DNA of 46,412 nucleotides from Kiritimatiellia bacterium (GCA_017405115.1 JAFRBA010000163.1:1-46412), one strand, 5' to 3'. Counted from the first letter of the stretch, positions 32,379-41,447 are shown. A program made the numbers and translations. The notes: generated by a model from the sequence alone, not told the origin.

Positions 32379-33809
32379 CTAGCGCGAGGTTCCCGCCTCA
32401 ATCTGCGGAAGGCCGTCTTTCAGCGCCTTGAGCTGCCCGACCTGGACGTCGACGAGGCGGTCGCCGGTCGCCGCCGCGTAGCGGGAGGAAAGCCCCTCGT
32501 AGCCGCCCTCCGAGTGCGCCTTCGTCGACGGGATGTACCCTTCGCTGCCGTTCGTGAGGCATGTGACCAAGGTGGCCTTGAACGGCGAACGGTCCTTGAT
32601 TGCACGCCCGATGTCGACGAACGGCTCGCAGGGAAGGCCCGCGAACGCGAGCGAGTCTCCGATCGCGAGCGACGAGACGAGGATGTTGAAATGGTCTGGA
32701 CCGCCCTTCAGCCTGCGCACGCGAGAGCCGGGGCTTGTGAGCGTCGCGATCTCCATGCCGCCCAGCGGAATCTCGTCCCTGCGGCCGGCATCGAACAGCT
32801 CGACCCACTTGAGCTCGTCGGCCGTCGGCAGGTTCGCCGGCATCGGATGCGGGGCGACGACGCCGCGGACGCGGCCTGCCGGGACTTCCTCGCATATGTC
32901 CCAGACCGACATCGCGGCGCCTGCGACCGCCCTTCCCATGTGCACCGCGATCGCATCCGGCCTCTTCGCCCTTTCGGCGGCAAGCGCCTTGCGGCCCGCC
33001 GGCGGAAAACGCCAGTGGTGGTTCACGTCGCCCTGCGCGCCGTTGAGGAACAGGCACTTGACCCCTCCCCCGACGCCGTTCTCGAAAGTCGTGCGAACGA
33101 CACCCGGCCAGTCGGCGGAGTACTTCGTCCCCCCGACGGTGTCGGGGTGCGTGCCGAAGTTGACGATCGCGATGTCGGGCGCGCCGGCGCGGCGGAAGCG
33201 CACGACCTGGAGCGACTCGTCGGGCGTGCCAAGGGGCTCCTTCACATTCGGATTGTACAGCCCGGGATTGGTCCTCACCGAGCCGTCAACCATGCGGTAT
33301 CGGCGGATGAAGGAGATGTCGCGGCAGACCGTCTTCGCGACGCCGATCCGCGCCGGGGCGAGGTCGGCGAGCGCGCGGCGCCCGGCCTCCGCGAGCTTCG
33401 CGACGCGCACCTCGGCGAATGCCGCGATGAGGCGGTTCGTCTCGTCGCCGTAGCGCGGCTGCGGCCAGTCGACCGCGCCCGTGTGGATGTGGGTGGAGTG
33501 AACGTAGATGCGGTCGCGCGGGACGCCCGTCGCCGCCGTGATCGCTGGGAAAGCCTTCTCGAAGAACGGATTGGTCAGGTGGATGTCGTCCACGCAGTAG
33601 ACGAGCGCGCTGTTCGTGCCGTCCGATACGGCTACGCAGTCGATGTAGAGCGGATCGAGGACGCCGTCGGCGGCGCGGTACGAGAAGTATCCGGGCATCG
33701 GCAGCCCGATGGGCGGCGTGGCCTCCACGCGGGAGAAGCCGGTCTCGAAACCGGCAAACGACACAACGGCGATGAACGATGTCGCGATGGCGAGAGTTTG
33801 CGTTTTCAT
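32379..33809 (-). CDS. Secreted neutral/alkaline ceramidase-like hydrolase
   Basis: 476 aa with a signal peptide (MKTQTLAIATSFIAVVSFAG). Two motifs fit the neutral ceramidase N-terminal domain superfamily: IYVHSTHIHTGAV (zinc histidines, about 108-120) and NFGTHPDTVGGTKYSADWPG, followed by CLFLNGAQGDVNHH. Members hydrolyse amide bonds in ceramides, but many bacterial homologues lack known substrates. The start at 33809 is seven bases after TGATATAAT, predicting a leaderless mRNA; an upstream in-frame ATG lies inside the previous gene. Its neighbours are glycosidases, so deacylation of a glycolipid or an amidated sugar is possible but unproven. Confidence 0.7.
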   Translation of the reverse strand: MKTQTLAIATSFIAVVSFAGFETGFSRVEATPPIGLPMPGYFSYRAADGVLDPLYIDCVAVSDGTNSALVYCVDDIHLTNPFFEKAFPAITAATGVPRDRIYVHSTHIHTGAVDWPQPRYGDETNRLIAAFAEVRVAKLAEAGRRALADLAPARIGVAKTVCRDISFIRRYRMVDGSVRTNPGLYNPNVKEPLGTPDESLQVVRFRRAGAPDIAIVNFGTHPDTVGGTKYSADWPGVVRTTFENGVGGGVKCLFLNGAQGDVNHHWRFPPAGRKALAAERAKRPDAIAVHMGRAVAGAAMSVWDICEEVPAGRVRGVVAPHPMPANLPTADELKWVELFDAGRRDEIPLGGMEIATLTSPGSRVRRLKGGPDHFNILVSSLAIGDSLAFAGLPCEPFVDIGRAIKDRSPFKATLVTCLTNGSEGYIPSTKAHSEGGYEGLSSRYAAATGDRLVDVQVGQLKALKDGLPQIEAGTSR

Positions 33810-33816
33810 GTTGTTA

Positions 33817-33825
33817 ATTATATCA
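33817..33825 (-). promoter_or_regulatory. Extended -10 promoter (TGATATAAT) of the ceramidase-like gene
   Basis: Minus strand TGA (33825-33823) then TATAAT (33822-33817). Seven bases separate it from the ATG at 33809. Confidence 0.75.
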
Positions 33826-33847
33826 AAAAATTGCCGGGTTGGAGATT

Positions 33848-36253
33848 TCACTTGTCGATCAGGTCGGCCATCTCGTCGCGCCAGGCGTAGATTGCCGCCG
33901 GATCGTCGCTGAAGCAGTCAAGCCCCTTCACGAGCGTCGGCGGAACGGCGACAAGCTCCTTCGCGCGCCGCGACCAGGCGTCGTCCGCGCCATGCGCGGC
34001 GATGCGTTTTTTCAGCAGCGCCACGTACGCGTAGTCCTCAAGCCCGTCGCGGAAGTTCTCGAGCCGCACCGTCGGCAGCGGGATGCCGTCCGGCCCGACC
34101 GCCGCGATGCACCCCTCGCCGTTGAAGCCGAAGCAGCTCGCCGCGACCCAGTCGGTGAAGGGGTCTGTCCCCAGCGTGCGCGGCGAATGCCACTTGCCGA
34201 CCTGCCAGTAGAGAAAGCCGTCCGCCTTGTAGAACACGGACTGGGCGCCGAGGAGCGACCTCGCGTCGATCGGCTTGTTCTCGATGTGCAGGTTCGCGCA
34301 GTTCCAGGTCGGCCCGTCGCACACGTACCACCATATCTTTCGGCCGGTCGCACGCGACTTCTCGGCCCGATTGAAGTTGTAGCGGCCCGTCAGCGGGCAG
34401 AACCACTCGACGTTCGCGAGCGAGTTCGTGCCGACGCCGAAGTCGACGTCGCGCGCCGTGGTGAAGAGCGGCACCCCGGGAAACTCCGCGTGGATGAGGT
34501 CGGCCTGTCTGCGTATCGCGGGGAAAGTGTCGGGGTTGCACTCGTCGTTGCCGTAGAAGAATCCCTTGTCGAGGATCCCGAGCTCCTTCGCCCTGTCGTA
34601 TATCCTGCGGTAATACGGCACGGTCTTCTCGCGCCAGTCCTTCATCGCCTTTTCGCCTTCGCCGCGCTTGCCCCAGTAGGCGAGGTTGAACGGGCCGAGC
34701 CGCCCCTGCCCCTTGAGGCGCATCAGCGCGTCCCAGTCCGGCTCGGGATCGCGCGGCGAACGGCTTAGGCGATATAGAAAATCGTAGGTGATCAGATAGT
34801 CGGCGAGGAAGTCCACCCATTCCATCTTGCGGGTCTTCCAGATGTTCTGCGGCGCGGCGGGGTCGTTCTTGGCAGCCGTCCGTTCGGCGAACTCCGCGTC
34901 CGTCGGCAGCCAGCCCACGCCGCCGCTCGGATTGAAGTTCATCGCCACAGGCAGCGCAGGCGCCTTCGGAACCTCGAAGCCGTTGACGCGCACCTCGAAC
35001 GGAACCTTCGTCGCCGGAACGCCGAGCGCGGACACGACGAGAGCGCCGCGATACGTGCCCGCCCTCTGCCCGCGCGGACATCTCACGCGCACCCAGAATC
35101 CCTGCACCGTGTCGTCCGCGACATCCGCCTCGCGCACATGGTCGAGTATGACGTCGGGATACCAGCCGGCGCGCGGGAAATAGCCTTTTCGCCTGTAGCT
35201 AGCCTTGTCGGCTTCGTTCGTGAACACCGTCCTCCCCACTGCGTATGGAGCCTGATAGAGCGTCTTCGAATAGCCGAGAACCGAGCAGACGACATTCGAC
35301 GCGGCGAACGTGCCGGACGTGCCGACGAGATCCCCCTCGCACTTTACGGAAACGCGGCGAAGCATCCCCTTCTTCGGCGCAACGACAATCTGCGCGCTTT
35401 CGTATTCGCCGCGCGCAAGCCTGAGCGAAAGGCTGTCCGCCGGACGCACCTTGGCAAGCGCCGACGGGTCTTTGGGCATGACATGCTCCATAGACGTCGC
35501 CACGCCGACGAGCATCATGTCCGCCTTCATCCCCTTAGCGGACATCGCCTTCGCGAGCGCGGCCTTCGCGTCTGCGCGCTCCGCCGCCTCGCGGTCCGCA
35601 GCCGCTTTGACCATAGCGGCGATCTTCGCCTCGTCCGCCGCACTGTACTTGCCGGGGACAAGCGGTTCGCCCTTCTTCAAGAGGCGGATGTTGTCGAAGT
35701 ACATCGTCGCGCCATACGGATGGAGCGCGTAGAAGCGGAGCTCAGAGACCTTCGCGCGCGACTTCTTCGCCTTGTCGGGCCAGCGCGTCAGCTCCACGAC
35801 CCACGTCGACTTGCCGATCGGCGCGTAGAGACTGCCGCGCTTGCCGTTCGCGCGGTATATGCTGTCGTCGAGCTTGTCGCCCGCCGCCGCGACGTGCAGG
35901 TTCAGCTGCTCGGCGTGCTCGCTCGCGTTCACCACGTCGATCACGAGCCTGTCGTACGGCGTGAAGTCCGTCTCGGGGATCTTGACGGTGAAGCCCATGC
36001 GGTGCGACTTGTCCCACGAGACCCGGAGCGCATGGCCGCCGGACGTGGCGAACTCCTCCACAATCTTCGCCTTCGGACGGCGAAACGGCATCGCCGAATA
36101 CGCCGTCTTCAAGTCGGGCGTCTCGAAGTCGACCATCGTGCACGCGCCGGAGACCTCCACGCCCGTCGTGTTCGCAAGCGCGTCCGCTCCCTCCATGTCC
36201 GCAAGCGGGATGGCCGCGCTCGTCGCGGCCACAAGAATTGTTGCTATGTTCAT
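33848..36253 (-). CDS. Secreted DUF4091 / GH123-like glycosidase
   Basis: 801 aa with a short signal peptide (MNIATILVAATSAAIPLADM). An N-terminal beta-sandwich (about 30-200, DRLVIDVVN, FDNIRLLKKGEP), a short alanine-rich helical linker (about 205-240), and a domain like the GH123 N-terminal module (about 255-430, LARGEYESAQIVVAP) precede a barrel. Near 568-578 FFYGNDECNPD holds an Asp-Glu pair at the position of the GH123 catalytic residues. The DUF4091 end is clear: RLENFRDGLEDYAYVALLKK. GH123 enzymes act on N-acetylgalactosamine with substrate assistance. It follows the FGE-like gene after seven bases, in one operon. Confidence 0.78.
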   Translation of the reverse strand: MNIATILVAATSAAIPLADMEGADALANTTGVEVSGACTMVDFETPDLKTAYSAMPFRRPKAKIVEEFATSGGHALRVSWDKSHRMGFTVKIPETDFTPYDRLVIDVVNASEHAEQLNLHVAAAGDKLDDSIYRANGKRGSLYAPIGKSTWVVELTRWPDKAKKSRAKVSELRFYALHPYGATMYFDNIRLLKKGEPLVPGKYSAADEAKIAAMVKAAADREAAERADAKAALAKAMSAKGMKADMMLVGVATSMEHVMPKDPSALAKVRPADSLSLRLARGEYESAQIVVAPKKGMLRRVSVKCEGDLVGTSGTFAASNVVCSVLGYSKTLYQAPYAVGRTVFTNEADKASYRRKGYFPRAGWYPDVILDHVREADVADDTVQGFWVRVRCPRGQRAGTYRGALVVSALGVPATKVPFEVRVNGFEVPKAPALPVAMNFNPSGGVGWLPTDAEFAERTAAKNDPAAPQNIWKTRKMEWVDFLADYLITYDFLYRLSRSPRDPEPDWDALMRLKGQGRLGPFNLAYWGKRGEGEKAMKDWREKTVPYYRRIYDRAKELGILDKGFFYGNDECNPDTFPAIRRQADLIHAEFPGVPLFTTARDVDFGVGTNSLANVEWFCPLTGRYNFNRAEKSRATGRKIWWYVCDGPTWNCANLHIENKPIDARSLLGAQSVFYKADGFLYWQVGKWHSPRTLGTDPFTDWVAASCFGFNGEGCIAAVGPDGIPLPTVRLENFRDGLEDYAYVALLKKRIAAHGADDAWSRRAKELVAVPPTLVKGLDCFSDDPAAIYAWRDEMADLIDK

Positions 36254-36260
36254 GTTGCCT

Positions 36261-37547
36261 TTACTGCCTCATCCAGTCGGGCAGCACGGCGGGGCAGGAA
36301 AGGCGCACGCCGAAACCATTGCCGCCGCCATCGTAGTTGCTTGAGCCGTCAAACGATCCACGGTATGCAGAACGCGTCGACACATTAGAGGTATACGATC
36401 CGTTCCATTTAAGATTACGCGGCCCACCGCGGAGTATGCGCATGGTCACATTGGTAGTCACACCCTCCGGCGCAATCACTGGACCATCAGGATAGGGGCC
36501 GTACTGGTCTAGCACCCACTCATTCACGAGTCCGTGCATGTCATAAAGCCCCCATGCATTCGGCTTCTTCAATCCAGGGACATTTCCTCTTGCGCCGCCG
36601 GACAGAGACGACCAGGCAACTTCCGCCGAAGTGCTTCCGTCGTCGTTCCATTTGCCTTCAGTACCAGCTCTACAGGCGAATTCCCACTCTGCTTCGGTCA
36701 GGAAATCGAATTGGAGGCCCGTCCTGCCTCGTATGTAACCAAAGTAGCTGCCGGACGACACGGCGTGGCCATCGTCAGGCCAGCAGAATCCGTTTTCATA
36801 ATTGCCGCGGGCACCCTTGTAGGATACGTTCCACTTTGTGTTCACAGAAATCGCAGTAGAGTCGGCCGTATTGAAGAAACGCTTAGCCTGCGTAAGCGTA
36901 CATAGATATACGGCGACGTAATAGTCATTGGTAAGCGTGACATAATGCGGCGTTTCATTGGATTGGCGATACGTCTCGTCCTCCGGCGATCCCATGCGCC
37001 ATTTCACTCCCGCGGCAGGAATCTTGCGCAAAAGCAGTTTTGACGTGCGATACACATCGTTCGTGAGTTCACTGACCGCGGCGGCATCTTCCGGGTCCGC
37101 CGTCTTGATGCCTCCATAAGGCAGTTCAGCGGCCGTAGCATAGAACGTGATGTTGCTACGGATGTTGTAGTCCACCACCATGTAGTCCGGCGGGGCGTCG
37201 AAGCTCCACGCCTGCACGGTCACGCTGAACTCTCCGTTCGCGAAGTGGTAGCCGGGCCATTCCTTCGTCGGGCGCCACATCCACGTGTGCTGCCCCGCGT
37301 CCATGACCTTGCCGGCTGGGAACACGTTCTTCGGGGAAAGCGGCTCGCGGATCGACTGGTAGTTGTCCGCGCCGATGGAAACGCCGTTAGTCGTAATGTC
37401 CATCGTGACGATTGCCTTCTCGGTCAGCGTGAACGCGATGGTGACCATGCGGTCCGCGTTCTGCGTCACGGATAGGCCCTGGACCTCGGGCGTCGCGAAT
37501 GCCGCGGCGGACGCAAGCGCGGCGGACAATGCAATCAGTTTTTTCAT
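36261..37547 (-). CDS. Secreted FGE/SUMF1-fold protein lacking the catalytic cysteines
   Basis: 428 aa with a signal peptide (MKKLIALSAALASAAAFA). An N-terminal beta domain (about 20-160) precedes an FGE-sulfatase domain (about 185-415): MGSPEDE, TLTNDYYVAVYLCTLTQA, FLTEAEWEFACRAGT, NAWGLYDMHGLVNEWVLD, LRGG and GFGVRLS. True formylglycine-generating enzymes have a copper-binding Cys pair near the end; here that region reads RGSFDGSSNYDGGGNGFG, with no cysteine. It therefore probably binds a ligand or peptide rather than oxidising sulfatases, and no sulfatase gene is nearby. It sits between a small secreted peptide and the DUF4091 enzyme. Confidence 0.78.
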   Translation of the reverse strand: MKKLIALSAALASAAAFATPEVQGLSVTQNADRMVTIAFTLTEKAIVTMDITTNGVSIGADNYQSIREPLSPKNVFPAGKVMDAGQHTWMWRPTKEWPGYHFANGEFSVTVQAWSFDAPPDYMVVDYNIRSNITFYATAAELPYGGIKTADPEDAAAVSELTNDVYRTSKLLLRKIPAAGVKWRMGSPEDETYRQSNETPHYVTLTNDYYVAVYLCTLTQAKRFFNTADSTAISVNTKWNVSYKGARGNYENGFCWPDDGHAVSSGSYFGYIRGRTGLQFDFLTEAEWEFACRAGTEGKWNDDGSTSAEVAWSSLSGGARGNVPGLKKPNAWGLYDMHGLVNEWVLDQYGPYPDGPVIAPEGVTTNVTMRILRGGPRNLKWNGSYTSNVSTRSAYRGSFDGSSNYDGGGNGFGVRLSCPAVLPDWMRQ

Positions 37548-37578
37548 GGCGTTTCTCCCTTTCCGTTGAAGCCGTCTT

Positions 37579-37848
37579 CTACCTGAAAATCAGTATGCCG
37601 CCCCTCTGGGTCGAGTCGAAGTCCTGCAGCGCGAAGTCCGCGCTCGAGCAGACACGGGATTCGAACCCACCGGACAGCGAAGCCGTCTGTCCCGACGCGC
37701 ACGTCCTGTTGGTCTGCGGCTCCGCATCGCCCCAGAACGGAATCGTGTCGGCAGACGCCGTCGTCGCAGCGGCGGCGGCGACCGACAGAAACGCGGCAAG
37801 GACCATTGACTTGCCCATGACGAACCTTGGTTTCTCGCAGGCTTTCAT
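37579..37848 (-). CDS. Small secreted protein preceding the FGE-like gene
   Basis: 89 aa: signal peptide within MKACEKPRFVMGKSMVLAAF and the following alanine-rich stretch, then a mature part of about 45 residues beginning DTIPFWGDAEPQ and ending FALQDFDSTQRGGILIFR. It has two or three cysteines and no recognised family. AAGGAG precedes the ATG at 37848 and an extended -10 lies upstream, so it is a true gene and heads the operon with the FGE-like and DUF4091 genes. The pairing of a short secreted protein with an FGE-fold protein suggests that one recognises the other. Confidence 0.6.
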   Translation of the reverse strand: MKACEKPRFVMGKSMVLAAFLSVAAAAATTASADTIPFWGDAEPQTNRTCASGQTASLSGGFESRVCSSADFALQDFDSTQRGGILIFR

Positions 37849-37875
37849 GTCGTGTTTCTCCTTATTTTGACTTGT

Positions 37876-37884
37876 ATGATACCA
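37876..37884 (-). promoter_or_regulatory. Extended -10 promoter (TGGTATCAT) of the small secreted protein operon
   Basis: Minus strand TGG (37884-37882) then TATCAT (37881-37876). The start near 37869 leaves about 21 nt of leader with AAGGAG before the ATG at 37848. Confidence 0.6.
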
Positions 37885-37953
37885 TACTCCACCGCAGAGC
37901 GCAAGAGGGCGAGACGAGGCAGGCGCGAGACAGCCCCCGACCCCCGACACGGA

Positions 37954-39096
37954 CTACAAATGAAGCACAAAATCGCAGATGAATCCGATCTGTGGATCAA
38001 GAGTGTCTATGTCAACCCATTCGTTGTCGGAATGCGCTCCGCCGTCCGTTATCCCCCCGACGCCGACCATGGGCTTTCCGAACTGCGGAAAATAGCGAGA
38101 ATCGTTCGCGCCCTTGGTGTGGGTAATCTCCACCGGCTTCTCGGGACGTCGTTCCGCTACGAAGTTCTTCAGGCGTATGAACTCCGGGTCGTCGAGATTG
38201 CTGACGGCGGCGGGAGTGCCGCGGATAAGTTCCGTCTTAAGCCCCGTCAGCCGCTCCAGAAGCTCACGCTCCTTCTCTAGTCCGCCATCCTCGACGAAAC
38301 GCACGTTCACCGTCATCTCCGCAGACTCCGGGATGCGGTTCTGGGAATCTCCGCCGCGGACGATGGTCACCGCCGCCACATTCCCCCATTCGCCAGGCTT
38401 CTGGAAGGGATATTCGGCCTCTATCTTCAGCGCGGCCCTGGCAAGCTTGTAGAACGGGTTGTCGCACTCCTGCGGCCTGGAAGCGTGGCCGGACTTGCCA
38501 AACGCCGTTATTCGGTAGTACGCACAGCCTTTGCAGGCCGTCTTGATCGTGTTCCCGGCTCCGCCGCAGTCGAAAACGAATACCATCTTGCCGGGGACGC
38601 CGTAGCCAAGGCCGACCATGTAGCCGGTGGTCGCCCCGCCGACTTCCTCGTTGGACGAGAAGATGCAGCCGACCGACGCCTTCCCCTTGAGGCGTTCAAC
38701 GATCTTCGCCGCCGCATAGGCGACGGCCTTGGTGTCGCACGCGCCGCGGGCGTACATCTTCGAGCCGTCGAGCCGCGGGACGAACTGTTCAGCCGGCGCA
38801 TCGACGACATCCAGATGAGTCACGATCGTGTAGTCGGGATTCTTCAGCCCCGGACGCGTCGCGGCGTACAGTACCTTTCTGCCATCCACAGGCCACCGCT
38901 CCACAGCGCACCACACTCCGCGCTTTTCGAGAAACGCCTGCATCCACTCGATGGCACGGTCTGTTTCGTCCTTGTTGGACGAAACAGACGGAATGGAAAG
39001 TAGTTCTGTCAGGTCGCGGACATATTCAGGGTTCGGCTCGGCAGAGGCCAAAAACGAAAATGCAACTGCAAAAACACATGGAATCATCTTGTTCAT
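37954..39096 (-). CDS. Exported M20-family metallopeptidase
   Basis: 380 aa with a signal peptide (MNKMIPCVFAVAFSFLASAEP). M20 zinc motifs: THLDVVDA (first His-Asp), RGACDTKAVAY (bridging Asp in place of the common DDKG), SSNEEVGG (catalytic Glu pair) and GGAHSDNEW (C-terminal His). The lid domain begins at KSGHASRPQ. It should hydrolyse a dipeptide, an N-acyl amino acid or a similar small amide outside the cytoplasm. It is a paralogue of the gene at 45098. CAAGGAG precedes the start, and a 14-codon frame overlaps it by ATGA. It ends the operon that begins at 43767. Confidence 0.88.
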   Translation of the reverse strand: MNKMIPCVFAVAFSFLASAEPNPEYVRDLTELLSIPSVSSNKDETDRAIEWMQAFLEKRGVWCAVERWPVDGRKVLYAATRPGLKNPDYTIVTHLDVVDAPAEQFVPRLDGSKMYARGACDTKAVAYAAAKIVERLKGKASVGCIFSSNEEVGGATTGYMVGLGYGVPGKMVFVFDCGGAGNTIKTACKGCAYYRITAFGKSGHASRPQECDNPFYKLARAALKIEAEYPFQKPGEWGNVAAVTIVRGGDSQNRIPESAEMTVNVRFVEDGGLEKERELLERLTGLKTELIRGTPAAVSNLDDPEFIRLKNFVAERRPEKPVEITHTKGANDSRYFPQFGKPMVGVGGITDGGAHSDNEWVDIDTLDPQIGFICDFVLHL

Positions 39097-39137
39097 TTAG
39101 CCATCTCCTTGACACATGCGATTTTGCCGGGCTCCAT
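39093..39137 (-). CDS. Possible 14-codon leader peptide coupled to the M20 gene
   Basis: ATG at 39137 starts MEPGKIACVKEMAK, preceded by GAAAGGAAAG, and its TGA (39093-39095) overlaps the M20 ATG as ATGA. It may couple translation of the M20 gene to the upstream gene. A frame this short can arise by chance, and its own codons supply the M20 ribosome site. Confidence 0.25.
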   Translation of the reverse strand: MEPGKIACVKEMAK

Positions 39138-39153
39138 AGCATCTTTCCTTTCG

Positions 39154-40548
39154 TCAGACGGACCAGCCGTTGTGGTGCTTTACGAATATGCGCGCGTTCG
39201 CCTCGTCGTCGCCGACGACGCGCTCCGCAACGGGATCCCACTTCAACGACGTGCGGCCAAGCCGGGCCGCGATGTTCGCGAGGTGGCATATCGTCGCCGA
39301 ACGATGGCCTATCTCCACCGTGCACACAGGCTGGCGGCCTTCGTAGACAGCGTCCACGAAATCCCTTTCGTGGCATCCCTTGGCGTTGACGTTGTGGTAG
39401 AGGCGGACGTCCGAGTCCTTCAGGTCGGACTCCTTCCAGTCCTTCAGCGGCTCGGGCAGCTCGAGCTTCCCGCGACCGACGAAAAGGTCGCCCTTCTCGC
39501 CGTGGAACTTGAGTCCGCAGTATCCGATCCTGTCCTTGTCGCCGACGTGCGCGCGGAAGCCGTTCGCGTATACGATGTCAAAGGAGTAGCACTTGGCCTG
39601 GTCGAGATAGCGGTTCGTCACGGACGGGTCGAAGATGTCGGTCTTGACGTTCTCTATCGCCACGGGCCCCGACAGCTCTGTGCCGAGCGCCCACTGGAGG
39701 ATGTCGAAGTGGTGCGCACCCCAGTCTGCTATCGAGCCGTTGCCGGTGCGCGAATTCCAGCGCCAGCACACGGGCGCGTGGATCGCGGGGATGTAGGCGT
39801 TGTTCTCCCAGTGCTGCGCGGGGCCCTGGTAGAGATCCCACATCGAATCCTTCGGGCTGAACCAGTCCGGCACGGGCGACGGCGTGCAGTCGCGCGTGTA
39901 CTTCTGCTTGAGGCCGTCGTTATGCGCATAGCAGAGGCCGATCGTGCAGGACTTGCACTCGCCGAGCAGTCCGTTCCTGACGATCTCCGCCGCGACGCGG
40001 AACTCCTGCGCGCTGCGCTGCTGCGAGCCGACCTGGAAAGTGACGCCGTGCTCCTTCGCCGCCGCAATCATCGCCCACCCCTCGGATATGCCGAGCGTCA
40101 TGGGCTTCTGGCAGTAGACGTGCTTGCCGGCCTTCATCGCTGCGACTCCGATCGGCGCGTGCCAGTAGTCTCCGGTGGCGATCAGCACCGCGTCGACTGT
40201 CGGGTCGTCGATCACCTCGCGGAAGTCGGCCACGCACTTTGTCGCCGTCGTGCCATACTTCTTGTCGACCTTGCGCTTGAACACGTCACGGCCATGCGGC
40301 GTCTTCGCGTCGTAGCCATGGTAGGACGACTCGGCTATCGGGTCGCAGACATGCGTCACGCGGACGCGCGGATCGGCGAAGAACAGGTTCATGTTGTACG
40401 CGCCCATCGGCCCGCAGCCGATGACGGCGAGGTTGAGCGTATCCGACGGCGCGGGGCGCCGCCCGCGCGCAGTGCCGATGTTGAAGCTTCCGCATCCGCC
40501 GCATGCCGCGGCCAGTGCGCTTATCCCGATGAATTCCCTTCTGTTCAT
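39154..40548 (-). CDS. Tat-exported Gfo/Idh/MocA-family oxidoreductase
   Basis: 464 aa. N-terminal twin-arginine lipoprotein signal MNRREFIGISALAAACGGC. The Rossmann domain follows (LNLAVIGCGPMGAYN near 39-53, then GDYWHAPIGVAAMKAGKHVY, with CQKPMT at the place of the usual EKP motif), then the C-terminal beta-sheet domain (SIADWGAHHFDILQWAL, HGEKGDLFV). Members oxidise or reduce sugars and sugar alcohols with a tightly bound NAD(P). Export by Tat is consistent with folding around the cofactor before transport. With the two Tat-exported TIM-barrel proteins upstream it may carry out periplasmic sugar oxidation. Confidence 0.88.
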   Translation of the reverse strand: MNRREFIGISALAAACGGCGSFNIGTARGRRPAPSDTLNLAVIGCGPMGAYNMNLFFADPRVRVTHVCDPIAESSYHGYDAKTPHGRDVFKRKVDKKYGTTATKCVADFREVIDDPTVDAVLIATGDYWHAPIGVAAMKAGKHVYCQKPMTLGISEGWAMIAAAKEHGVTFQVGSQQRSAQEFRVAAEIVRNGLLGECKSCTIGLCYAHNDGLKQKYTRDCTPSPVPDWFSPKDSMWDLYQGPAQHWENNAYIPAIHAPVCWRWNSRTGNGSIADWGAHHFDILQWALGTELSGPVAIENVKTDIFDPSVTNRYLDQAKCYSFDIVYANGFRAHVGDKDRIGYCGLKFHGEKGDLFVGRGKLELPEPLKDWKESDLKDSDVRLYHNVNAKGCHERDFVDAVYEGRQPVCTVEIGHRSATICHLANIAARLGRTSLKWDPVAERVVGDDEANARIFVKHHNGWSV

Positions 40549-40560
40549 TTTCAGTTCCCG

Positions 40561-40615
40561 GTTTAGAGTTTCCAGTTTAAACTAACGACTAACGACTAAC
40601 AACTAACAACTAACG
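40561..40615. repeat. Heptameric tandem micro-repeat tract in the spacer before the oxidoreductase gene
   Basis: Three 7-bp units GTTTAGA, GTTTCCA, GTTTAAA (40561-40581, overlapping the next unit by one base) are followed by five ACTAACG/ACTAACA units (40581-40615). The tract fills the 71-bp spacer between two genes of one operon. The GTTTAGA units recur at 41448-41475. Confidence 0.85.
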
Positions 40616-40619
40616 ACTA

Positions 40620-41435
40620 TCAGACTTTCAAACTCTTCAAATACGCCATGCTCGCCTCGACGTCGGCATATGTGTTGCGCCGCGTCTCGCACTCGACGAC
40701 GGCCCACTTCGTGCCGGCAGCTGCCGCGGCGGAGAAGATAGCCTTCCAGTCGTTGGCGTCGCCCTCGCCGCCAATCGAATTGCCGCCGCCAGGCTTGGCG
40801 TGGATGGAGGGGACACGTCCTTTCAGGCGGTCCAGCCATGCCACCGGGTCGTCCTGTGCGAGCTTTACATGGCCCACGTCAAGCTCGAACGGCAGACCTA
40901 CGTCATAAAGGAAATCGATCGGACGCTTCCCATCGTAGTGTTCGCGCAGCTCGTGCTGGTGGTTGTGGTACCCCACGCGGATTCCATACGGCTTGAACTT
41001 CTCCCCCAGTTCGGCAAGCCACTCGGCGTGCTTCCGCCATTCCGTCGCCGTCTTCAGTTTTTCCATCGGCTGATACACGAAATCAATCTTGAAGCGCTGG
41101 CAGAATTCGACGTATTCGTTAAACTTTTCGGGCGTGACAAACGCCTTGCGGAACGGCATGTCGACAATCGTCAAACCATTGTCGCCGAGCATCTTCTCCA
41201 GCTCGTCCGGCTTAATGAAGAAGAACTGTACGGATTGCACGCCGTCGAAACCCATCGCCTTAAACCGTTTGAACGCGGCATCCGGGTCGCTCTTCCACAG
41301 TTCGCTCACGCTGTACATCTGCACGCCGATGCGGATGCCGTTGACTGCGAAACCGCCGCACGGCACGGTCTTGCAGCCCGTCGCCGCGCCAAGCGCCGCA
41401 AGGGCGCCCATTTCGAGGAATTCTCTTCTGTTCAT
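40620..41435 (-). CDS. Tat-exported sugar phosphate isomerase/epimerase-like TIM barrel (copy 2)
   Basis: 271 aa. MNRREFLEMGALAALGAATG is a twin-arginine lipoprotein signal ending in a lipobox cysteine (GC at 20-21). The mature barrel belongs to the AP endonuclease 2-like isomerase family: IRIGVQMYSVSELW, GFDGVQSVQFF, IRVGYHNHQHEL (metal His and Glu), PFELDVGHVKLA (metal Asp and His) and PSIHAKPGG. Metal-dependent isomerisation, epimerisation or sugar lyase activity is expected outside the cytoplasm. I start at 41435 with AGGAG upstream, because an earlier in-frame ATG (41486) lies within the micro-repeat tract and would spoil the Tat signal. Confidence 0.82.
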   Translation of the reverse strand: MNRREFLEMGALAALGAATGCKTVPCGGFAVNGIRIGVQMYSVSELWKSDPDAAFKRFKAMGFDGVQSVQFFFIKPDELEKMLGDNGLTIVDMPFRKAFVTPEKFNEYVEFCQRFKIDFVYQPMEKLKTATEWRKHAEWLAELGEKFKPYGIRVGYHNHQHELREHYDGKRPIDFLYDVGLPFELDVGHVKLAQDDPVAWLDRLKGRVPSIHAKPGGGNSIGGEGDANDWKAIFSAAAAAGTKWAVVECETRRNTYADVEASMAYLKSLKV

Positions 41436-41447
41436 TTTTAGTCTCCT

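Noticed and set aside
36261..37547. A true formylglycine-generating enzyme for sulfatase maturation
   Set aside because: The protein is exported, lacks the paired cysteines at the catalytic region, and no sulfatase is encoded nearby.
40581..40615. A CRISPR array made of the ACTAACG units
   Set aside because: Units are seven bases with no spacers and there are no cas genes.
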